The position numbers and the translations under genes were made by a program. Positions 59,701 to 64,000 of a DNA stretch of 64,000 nucleotides are shown here, in pieces. The notes below the pieces were generated by a model, which saw only the letters and a list, made by a program, of their open reading frames with translations, searched no databases and was not told the origin of the DNA. Source of the stretch: Chlorobium sp. (GTDB lineage: Bacteria > Bacteroidota > Chlorobiia > Chlorobiales > Chlorobiaceae). Position 1 is the stretch's first letter. Every line of letters begins with the position of its first letter. The stretch covers positions 62,001 to 126,000 of the forward strand of contig SZXV01000002.1 of NCBI GenBank assembly GCA_005862225.1, given 5' to 3'.

Positions 59701-62225
59701 CTGGTACTTCCAGTTTGACTGTTGGTAATGTAGGGGTGACGATTAGTGGTAATGTCGGGGAAAATAGTGCGGTTCGAGACTTGATCGTATCAACGGTTGA
59801 AAATGAAGGCGGTTACTACACCGGTGGCCTGGTCGGAGAGAATGCTGTTCGGGCAACTGATGGCCCTGGTAACATAAGCGGAAGTAGTGATGCTACTGGT
59901 GATGTTAGTGTCAAGGTATCAGGAGATGCAACGGTAGTTGTGGGCGATATCAATGTTGCTGCAAACGATACAGTTACTGGTAGCAGAGAGATAATCAGTA
60001 CGGTAAGAGCGGAGGCTGAGAATGAAGGCAATTACTACACTGGCGGCCTGATCGGCAAGAATTATGGCGGTGATATTACCGGCAGTAGCTACAGCAGCAA
60101 TGGCACTGGAGTTTTGGTAGATATTAATGGCACATCTACAGTGAATGTGGGCGAAATAATGTTGACAACTGCCAATGAGCCAGGTGGGACAAGTAATGTC
60201 GGTAGTTTTGTAAAAGGAAATGTTGAGAATCACGCTGACTACTATACTGGTGGTTTAGTCGGTAAAAACGAAGGAGCATCAATTAGTGGCAGTGATGCCT
60301 CAGAGAATGTAACCGTTTCTGTGGATGGTCATGCAGCGGTTCAAGTATCAGGTAATGTTAATGGCCAAGTTGACGCGGAAATCACGAACAAGGGCAACTT
60401 CTATAGTGGTGGCTTGGCTGGCGAGAATTATGATGGCAATATCACTGACAGCTATGCAACAGGTGACGTTAATGTTACCGTCAATGATGCTGCTCATGAT
60501 GCTGCAACAGTAACCGTTGATGGTAACGTGATCGATAGCAGCACAGCAGGAGTGACAGTTCAGAATACGGGTGACTTCTATAGCGGCGGATTGGTCGGCA
60601 ATCATTATGGCGGTACGATCAGTGGTAACTTTGCACTGGGCGATGTAACAGTCACCATAAACAGCGGTGCAGTAGTTGAGGTTGGTGAAAAGGCGGCGGC
60701 AGGAACCGTAGCTGTTAACGTTGTCAACAATGGCAACTACTATACTGGCGGTCTTGTAGGCAAGAATGCTCCAGCGGAAGAGATTGCGCCGGTTTCAGTA
60801 TCACCTTTACTACCAGACAGCTTGCCCGGTGTTATTTTGCAGAACTATGCCACCGGTGATGTGACTGTCGCTGTGAATATTTCTGCAACAGCATCAGATA
60901 ATAATGCGATTGAAGGTACTGAGATCGCAGGTGCGGTGGGTGTTGAGAACACGGCATCTTATTATACAGGGGGCCTTGTCGGCTGGAACGAGGGCTCTAT
61001 TTCTGAAAGCTTTGCAACAGGCGGTGTCGATGCATCCGTAACCGGTAGTCATAGTGATACGGGCGGTCTTGTCGGGCATAATGAGGGTGCAATCAAAAAC
61101 ACCTATGCTACAGGTACTGTCAAGGGTTATGATATTATAGTTGCACCAACCGACGGCGTTGTCGTTCCGACCAGTAATACAGGTGGTTTGGTAGGCCATA
61201 ATACTGCCACTGGCACTATTGAAAACAGCTATTCTTCGGGCTGGGATAAAGGAGCTCATACCGACACTGCACAAACGGTGACAGGTGATGAACTCTCATT
61301 AGGTGGAGTGGTTGGCTACAATGAAGGCGCCGTAGTGAATAGCTTCTGGGATAATGATGATCCGGGTCTGGCAAACGGTATAGGTATTTCGTCGGCTACA
61401 CATGGAGATGAATCTGTGTCAGGGAAGACTACTGTCCAGATGAAACAGATGGCAACCTTTTTAGCCGCAGGATGGAATATTGATGACAAGTATGTAGCAC
61501 CAGATCAAAATCCATCAGTATGGCGGATCTATGAGGGGCAGAGCAACCCACTGTTACGCCATTTCCTGAAACATTTGACGGTTACGGCTGTTGATGATGA
61601 AGTATTAGCTGGAACACTGCCTCCTTATACTGGTCATCCTGGTGTTATCTATGATCCTGCTGGGCCTTCAGGTAATCTGCATGGAGTAGTGACCTATAAA
61701 ACAGACGGGACTACAGATGGAACCTACCCCTTGACACCGGGAGGTCTCTATTCAGACAATCAAGGGCATCATACAGCAGTTAAGTATCTCACAGGATACG
61801 ACATTGAGTTTTTGCCTGGGACGTTGACAATCAAAACGAAAGAAGAGACACCGCAACAGGCACCCCAGGCGCCCATTTACAACCCGGGTACGGTGAATCA
61901 GACATACGTTGCCTATACGACGTCAAGCGTAACCGTGACGCAGGATCCTGTGGATCCGGGTAAGGTTACCGTTTCGGTTCCAGCTACAATCGTCAATAAT
62001 AACGAGGCATTCAGCTTCACGCTTCCGGAAGCGGTTTCGAAAACGATTGCAGGGAAAAACGAAACTGTTTCTCTTGTAGGTGGAGGAAGCTTGCCTGACT
62101 GGATTACCTACGATAGAGGTACCGATACTTTTACCGTAACGAATCCTCCGGCTGATATTACAGACATAAAGATTCAGGTTACTGTTGATGGTCAGTCCTG
62201 GGAGATTGATATAGCGGTTCATTAG
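50766..62225 (+). CDS. giant TpsA filamentous-haemagglutinin-type adhesin, GLUG repeats
   Basis: This protein has 3819 residues. Residues 1-25 (MNRIFNVVWSHTKEMWIVVS) form the extended signal peptide of type V secreted proteins; cleavage is likely after AYA (52). The TPS secretion domain follows (about 53-300; WDSFNIGSSASVRFDQP, NPSGIVIGKTAQVDVGSLVAST). From about residue 716 to 3512 runs a very long array of GLUG-type units (YYTGGLVGKNxG), probably a beta-helix rod, including 777-bp repeats. An MBG-like domain (about 3607-3705) and a further C-terminal domain follow. It is secreted by the upstream TpsB. A surface role in attachment or cell-cell contact is inferred. Confidence 0.94.
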   Translation: MNRIFNVVWSHTKEMWIVVSEKVKSNGGVPKSPLPSLAVLAVMLAAGDPAYAIESGTLPVGPQVTSGNATIASELNKMTVTQTSQQMIANWDSFNIGSSASVRFDQPNSQAAALNRIKDGNPSYIMGNLSSNGKVFLLNPSGIVIGKTAQVDVGSLVASTLSMADADFNAGIYKFSNSGTFSLIQNEGAINAAGGVVALIAPNVVNDGSITANSGSVLLAAGNQVMLDFVGDGLITYKVEEGAVNALVENKGLIKADGGLVVMTTKAADELIQSTVNNSGVIEAQTVTEKAGRIILDAGAGTTIFSGTLDASAPNGGDGGFIETSGALLNITDDSVITTLAPYGMAGTWLIDPVNINIQSTFNIGSVSGGVASGVNIAGVSVIGVRKITDALASSNVLVATNDGDIWVNTNIVWNGSTQLTLDASHDILFNYGVTANNGTASFVSKAGHNIEIYSPVTSANLTFTAGNDINIYNTVTSSNLSFTANNIVFNKSGSFIENGSVVMNGSSVLNFTAGTDIIFNKGVAAGASVTANGSGVHLTFTAGEDIIFNNSVTATGSNASLSLKYGQDSGSGEGYDYSFNNGAEVNLIAGSTFKTLQGNTGTEKTYNVITSLGTSSSHLTNDLQGMSGNTGLNYALGSDINAGDTSSWNSGHGFTPISNYSGTFAGLGHTISSLTINSSADNIGLFATTAPTSLIRDLGLASFSITGSGCHQDNTGGLVGTNYGTIQNISFSGAVNGVDNVGGVAGTNAGLIINSSVNGIVNGEESTGGLAGVNAGVIMNTSVNGTVNGDHNTGGLVGTNACKTEISYSYFNGTVSGDYNTGGLVGANYGIIGASYANSYFSTLLIGAVQGSVTGDENVGGLVGYNSGLITSSFADSYFSIGAVTAPIAGSVEGHKEVGGLVGYNDEAGIISNSFSNGYGDIVSGSRSVTATVTGNEDIGGFVGHNAGSITDSYTLTGLVNGSDDIGGFAGHNSGTITRSSSLNNVSGTGYNVGGLVGFNDGNVINSFYNIDAVTVLVGGGDGVGKEVTPYGVYSCQFDDWLGHGKSLSIGDYFTKDGDGYYQVSTVDDVRNMLGFVNDSSDYTFKLTRDINLSLDSGLWLPIFNAAELDGSSCNYSITGFSVNQPKNDTIGFIGWLGSDSVVNNLKVISGKVIGHDNVGGLVGYNDAGIISNSGTVGADVTGRDDVGGLVGHNEGSVSGSYATATTGFEYVYGTGYNVGGLIGYNNYDAKTPLVTNSFYNISFARVHVGGGTNSGEVTPYGIYERQFTDWTNCFRQPLDITNYFNKDGDGYYEISNVNIYGLGSQGNLANILGFVNESSSYKFKLSSNLDLASLGSGFWIPIFNASELDGGNHTISGLSINQPKNDFIGFIGRIDSDAQKNGATIANLNVNTTGQSVGVKGHEYVGGLIGYNGGANIVNVDFAGSVVGYTYVGGLVGYNKGNNQVSPLVPPPVDIIYRGSITGSSFTGSVIGGYTDICTSSCSLSGYGNGNEVTVGGLVGYNYEGDISDSHVYGTVTVNLEPDNDHHWHGRYFDVTVGGLVGENIGGKIDGSSFNGDVSVLLNRGISVRDIDPSVVLDKGRDEGDVISVGGLVGDNYMADISDSHVTGTVTVTVNKELTDVNTVDTLFGPSEHREIILENKGHYYTAGLVGKNDGGDISGSSYHNSASGTGVSLTVSSHLDVAAIDKGDDGEVNVTVKNEGEYYVGGLIGNNIGGDVRGAVQVDVPDSSVVGPVSLDVTSIIDGEINKTDTAGLLGPGSHEKNSTVTVENEGVYYAGGLVGKNTAVLVDGNYVGDITGSNAASDVTVSVMSSVSVVGISDVFGNGGLDMSVTNDGRYYTGGLIGRNENADVTGSNAGGAVSLKVSSTVDDGSASAVTLSRPPKDENVKVTVSNDGVYYTGGLIGKNVGTIVRNLAGDVVEYAGDISNSSASGAVSATLISSMSVAGIGDVLGGGTLDISVTNDGRYYTGGLIGRNESGNISDSNATGSKVTLDVTSTLDDTGNVTEVAGGGAPEKKGNVTVSNEGVYYTGGLVGKNIGTIVTKITKDGAEYDSHEGDISHSSASGSVSATLTSGVSVAGVGSGSYDVSVTNDGRYYTGGLIGRNENADVTTESNAGGAVSLKVSSMVDDGSASAVTLSRPPKDENVKVTVSNDGVYYTGGLIGKNVGTIVRNLAGDVVEYAGDISNSSASGAVSATLISSMSVAGIGDVLGGGTLDISVTNDGRYYTGGLIGRNESGNISDSNATGSKVTLDVTSTLDDTGNVTEVAGGGAPEKKGNVTVSNEGVYYTGGLVGKNIGTIVTKITKDGAEYDSHEGDISHSSASGSVSATLTSGVSVAGVGSGSYDVSVTNDGRYYTGGLIGRNENADVTTESNAGGAVSLKVSSMVDDGSASAVTLSRPPKDENVKVTVSNDGVYYTGGLIGKNVGTIVRNLAGDVVEYAGDISNSSASGEVSATLISSMSVAGIGDALGGGTLDISVTNDGRYYTGGLIGRNESGNITDSNAGGAVILSVSSTLDDTGNVTEVAGGGAAEKKGNVTVSNEGVYYTGGLVGKNIGTIVTKITKDGAEYDSHQGDVTGSSASGAVSATLTSGVSVAGVGSGSYDVSVTNEGRYYTGGLIGRNENADVSEESNSNATSVSLKVSSTVDDGSASAVTLSRPPKDENVKVTVSNDGVYYTGGLIGKNVGKVIRNLAGDVVGYAGDIDKSSASGDVTATLISSMSVAGIGDALGIGALEVSVTNDGRYYTGGLIGRNESGDISHSDATGSKVTLDVTSTLDDTGNVTKVAGHPAPAKKATVTVSNEGVYYTAGLVGKNVGTFVNDAIGYVGNIDNSNASSDVSVSVKGTLDFTVGDASATVGERVDGNSYVGGFVKAEVKNEGDYYTAGLVGRNENGSISSSDATGDVTVTVLGDAKLAVGNVTAVLSGDVTGDRTLTGAVITKVKNEGNYYTGGLVGKNYGGEITGSSYNSKVAGVSVDVSGTSSLTVGNVGVTISGNVGENSAVRDLIVSTVENEGGYYTGGLVGENAVRATDGPGNISGSSDATGDVSVKVSGDATVVVGDINVAANDTVTGSREIISTVRAEAENEGNYYTGGLIGKNYGGDITGSSYSSNGTGVLVDINGTSTVNVGEIMLTTANEPGGTSNVGSFVKGNVENHADYYTGGLVGKNEGASISGSDASENVTVSVDGHAAVQVSGNVNGQVDAEITNKGNFYSGGLAGENYDGNITDSYATGDVNVTVNDAAHDAATVTVDGNVIDSSTAGVTVQNTGDFYSGGLVGNHYGGTISGNFALGDVTVTINSGAVVEVGEKAAAGTVAVNVVNNGNYYTGGLVGKNAPAEEIAPVSVSPLLPDSLPGVILQNYATGDVTVAVNISATASDNNAIEGTEIAGAVGVENTASYYTGGLVGWNEGSISESFATGGVDASVTGSHSDTGGLVGHNEGAIKNTYATGTVKGYDIIVAPTDGVVVPTSNTGGLVGHNTATGTIENSYSSGWDKGAHTDTAQTVTGDELSLGGVVGYNEGAVVNSFWDNDDPGLANGIGISSATHGDESVSGKTTVQMKQMATFLAAGWNIDDKYVAPDQNPSVWRIYEGQSNPLLRHFLKHLTVTAVDDEVLAGTLPPYTGHPGVIYDPAGPSGNLHGVVTYKTDGTTDGTYPLTPGGLYSDNQGHHTAVKYLTGYDIEFLPGTLTIKTKEETPQQAPQAPIYNPGTVNQTYVAYTTSSVTVTQDPVDPGKVTVSVPATIVNNNEAFSFTLPEAVSKTIAGKNETVSLVGGGSLPDWITYDRGTDTFTVTNPPADITDIKIQVTVDGQSWEIDIAVH
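56262..59170 (+). repeat. tandem 777-bp repeats inside the adhesin gene
   Basis: Equivalent landmarks such as GAAAGATGAAAATGTGAAAG recur at 777-bp spacing near 56417, 57194, 57971 and 58748, giving about four copies of 259 residues (the last partial). Each copy has four GLUG modules (YYTGGLIGRN / YYTGGLIGKN alternating). The stretch about 56391-57190 looks identical to 57168-57967, while copies 3 and 4 are clearly diverged. Such identity is also where assemblies collapse or expand. Confidence 0.9.
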
Positions 62226-62248
62226 TTTTTGAACCATGTAACAGAAGT

Positions 62249-62283
62249 CATCGTGGGGCGGTATAGCCACTGGCCCCACGATG
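62249..62283. terminator. hairpin after the adhesin gene, possible terminator
   Basis: CATCGTGGGGC (62249-62259) pairs perfectly with GCCCCACGATG (62273-62283) around a 13-base loop, 23 bp after the adhesin stop. There is no T-run directly following, so it could slow rather than fully stop transcription. Confidence 0.6.
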
Positions 62284-62509
62284 CAACGATGTGATTCAGA
62301 AAGCAGACATCACCCAATGGATTGATCCTGCCAGTCAGCAAGTGTAAGTCGTGCGCATGATTGATATGCCGCAACGATTGCCTGCCGAGGAAACCTTTTT
62401 CTGACAGGTTGATTTTCACCTTCACACAATCTCCGGAACATTCCCTCCCTGAAAAACTTCACTCAAGAGGACTATTTTTTTAGTGCCTCCTTTTTTATAC
62501 ATTTTAAAG

Positions 62510-62544
62510 TGGTAAAAAAGGGGAAGAAATGGGAGGCGGTGGCG
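62510..62544 (+). promoter_or_regulatory. MraZ-box array (four 5-mers, 10-bp period)
   Basis: TGGTA (62510), GGGGA (62520), TGGGA (62530) and TGGCG (62540) are spaced exactly ten bases apart. MraZ is known to bind tandem TGGG-type direct repeats of this spacing upstream of its own gene and to repress the dcw operon. The position, about 90 bp before mraZ, fits. Confidence 0.75.
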
Positions 62545-62633
62545 GCCAATTCCTGATATTTACAGTTTTATAGTCCAATAAGGTTATAAGTGGCGGCAAG
62601 ATCTGCATAATCAAGGTTCATGGGGTTGTTGAA

Positions 62634-63104
62634 ATGGCAGGCTTTATAGGGAAAGAGAGACATGCAGTTGACGAGAAAGGGCGGCTGATGATTCCGGTAA
62701 GGTTTCGTCGAAAATTTGGCGAATCGGCGTTATCAGGTATTGACTGCGAGTTGACGGGTCGTCATGAAGTGCTTTACATTATGAAAGCCCCCGACCGATC
62801 TCTTGAGCTGTATGAGCCGTTTATCTGGAAAGAGATGCGCAAAACCATTTCAGATCTCTCTGATTTTAACCCTGATGAGCGGTTACTGAAAACATTGATG
62901 TACGAATCTCTTGAAACAGTTGAACTTGACCGCCAGGGCAGGATTGCGCTCTCAAAGGAGTTTCTCGAACATGCAGGCATTACAAAGGATGTTGTTCTTA
63001 TAGGAGCGGATACAAAAATGATTATATGGGAACCTGAACGACTCAGGGCTCTTCTCGACGAAAGCGCAAGTCGTTTGGCAGTACTTGCCGGAAGGTATTT
63101 TTGA
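62634..63104 (+). CDS. mraZ: transcriptional regulator MraZ
   Basis: The 156-residue protein has two SpoVT/AbrB-like halves: FIGKERHAVDEKGRLMIPVRFRRKF at the start and VELDRQGRIALSKEFLEHAGI in the second half. It forms a ring that binds the boxes upstream and controls the cell-division cluster. It is the first gene of the dcw operon, 5 bp before rsmH. Confidence 0.97.
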   Translation: MAGFIGKERHAVDEKGRLMIPVRFRRKFGESALSGIDCELTGRHEVLYIMKAPDRSLELYEPFIWKEMRKTISDLSDFNPDERLLKTLMYESLETVELDRQGRIALSKEFLEHAGITKDVVLIGADTKMIIWEPERLRALLDESASRLAVLAGRYF

Positions 63105-63109
63105 GAGCC

Positions 63110-64000
63110 ATGGCGCAGAGCATATTTCATGATCCCGTGCTTGCCACTGAAGTTGTAGCATTCATGGCCAGAAAACCGGGAATCTATATCGATGGGACTC
63201 TTGGGGGGGGAGGTCACTCAAAAGCCCTGCTGCATGCGCTGCATCAGGGAGGTTATCTTCAGCAATCCCTGCTTGTCGGTATAGATCAGGATGATGAAGC
63301 ACTACAAGAGGCATCAAAAAAGCTGAAGGATTATGAAGCTCATACAGTTCTGGTGAAGGGGAATTTTCAGAATATTGAGGCGATCCTGAAAAAAATCTCT
63401 GCCGAACGAGCTCTGAAACCGAAAGCCGCCGGCATTTTGCTTGACCTTGGAGTGTCATCGTTTCAGATTGATACTCCATCAAGGGGGTTCAGCTATCTCA
63501 GGGACGGGCCGCTTGATATGAGGATGAACAGTGACGCTCCACTCAGCGCGGCGGATATTGTGAACAATTATGAAGAAAAGGAGTTGGCTCGGCTGTTCTA
63601 TCGATATGGTGAAGAACCAAGAAGTCGCAGTATTGCCAGGGCAATTGTTGCAAGGCGTGACGACACCGGAGGAGTCTGCACAACGCTTGAGTTAGCGTCA
63701 ATTATTCGTAACAACGCCTACGGAGGAGAGAAGGTTATCAAAACGTTGTCAAGAGTCTTTCAGGCATTGCGAATAGAGGTGAACGGAGAGCTTGATGTAC
63801 TTCGCCGGGTGCTTGATGAAGGGATTGAATCTCTTGATGAAGGGGGAAGGATGGCCGTCATCAGCTATCACTCACTTGAGGACAGGATAGTGAAAACATC
63901 GTTTGCAGAAAAAGCAAAAAGTGACTGGGGCCCAAAGGGGGTTGGCTTGCGGGAGCCTTTGTCCTATGGAGCAGTGATACAGGTAAAAAGGAAACCGGTG
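63110..64000 (+). CDS. rsmH: 16S rRNA (cytosine-1402-N4)-methyltransferase RsmH, 3' end outside window
   Basis: The ATG at 63110 gives FHDPVLATEVVAFM, then GIYIDGTLGGGGHSKALL (SAM-binding motif), VGIDQDDEAL, GILLDLGVSSFQIDTPSRGFSY, DMRMN, and VFQALRIEVNGELDVL, ISYHSLEDRIVK towards the end. This is the complete RsmH/MraW pattern; about 297 codons are present and only the last few are missing. It follows mraZ in the dcw operon. Confidence 0.96.
   Translation, partial: MAQSIFHDPVLATEVVAFMARKPGIYIDGTLGGGGHSKALLHALHQGGYLQQSLLVGIDQDDEALQEASKKLKDYEAHTVLVKGNFQNIEAILKKISAERALKPKAAGILLDLGVSSFQIDTPSRGFSYLRDGPLDMRMNSDAPLSAADIVNNYEEKELARLFYRYGEEPRSRSIARAIVARRDDTGGVCTTLELASIIRNNAYGGEKVIKTLSRVFQALRIEVNGELDVLRRVLDEGIESLDEGGRMAVISYHSLEDRIVKTSFAEKAKSDWGPKGVGLREPLSYGAVIQVKRKPV

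Larger units (their letters stand above)
62226..62633. other. intergenic region between adhesin and mraZ
   Basis: No gene is visible. It holds a hairpin (62249-62283) after the adhesin, an AT-rich stretch, and the MraZ-box array before mraZ, both listed separately. The part at 62290-62460 shows no clear features. Confidence 0.6.

Noticed and set aside
52803-61274. Many long open frames on the minus strand within the adhesin gene, two of them with identical 181-residue products
   Set aside because: They are antisense shadows of the repeat-rich TpsA frame; the identical pair only reflects the 777-bp tandem repeat. None has a family resemblance or a ribosome site.

Overview
The window comes from a green sulfur bacterium (Chlorobiaceae), probably of the Chlorobium/Pelodictyon group; I cannot fix the genus or species. 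The evidence is the soxYZ-fccAB sulfide-oxidation operon, the family-B DNA polymerase next to mnmG, a flavodiiron protein of the kind found in strict anaerobes, and a replication-origin neighbourhood of the form (dciA-recF-dnaN-dnaA) / oriC / (rpmH-rnpA-yidD-yidC). The window spans the chromosomal origin at about 38.2-40.4 kb, and two perfect parS palindromes flank mnmG about 6-8 kb to its left. I saw no tRNA, rRNA or CRISPR array.

Left part (1-19.5 kb): an accessory and defence region. It holds a partial formylglycine-enzyme/C-type-lectin-fold protein and a membrane protein, then a type I restriction-modification locus (hsdR, hsdS, hsdM). An antisense PIN toxin / UPF0175 antitoxin pair and a 41-codon DUF5131 remnant are embedded in that locus. 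Five bases after hsdM comes an 892-residue LRR-Roc-COR protein ending in a TIR domain, which is the most interesting gene for undescribed biology. From 11 to 16 kb lies a toxin-antitoxin graveyard. It contains two degenerate copies of a Roco-3'-end/GNAT/DUF1778 unit, a frameshifted ParE-type toxin whose antitoxin is split by a complete 1848-bp insertion sequence with an 8-bp target duplication, a HicAB pair, an orphan copy of the split antitoxin, and a DUF4160/DUF2442 pair. An SDR with an altered catalytic Tyr, a DUF2461 protein, and a second lectin-fold protein whose 3' end resembles a diversity-generating-retroelement target follow.

Middle part (19.7-48.7 kb): mostly housekeeping genes. These are rnhB-yraN, gyrB, a SurA-like chaperone, secF/secD, a strong terminator, the soxY-soxZ-fccA-fccB operon (periplasmic sulfide oxidation), mnmG, polB, fprA, dciA-like/recF/dnaN/dnaA, oriC, rpmH-rnpA-yidD-yidC (ribosome, RNase P, membrane insertion), a PAP2 phosphatase, rlmD, a rhomboid protease, pgk, mltG and a chorismate mutase.

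Right part (49-64 kb): a two-partner secretion locus. A TpsB outer-membrane transporter is followed by a 3819-residue TpsA adhesin with an extended signal peptide, a TPS domain, a very long array of GLUG-type repeats and a C-terminal MBG-like domain. Inside it, a 777-bp unit is tandemly repeated, and two neighbouring copies look identical. The window ends at the start of the division/cell-wall (dcw) cluster: a four-copy MraZ-box array, mraZ, and rsmH, which runs off the edge.
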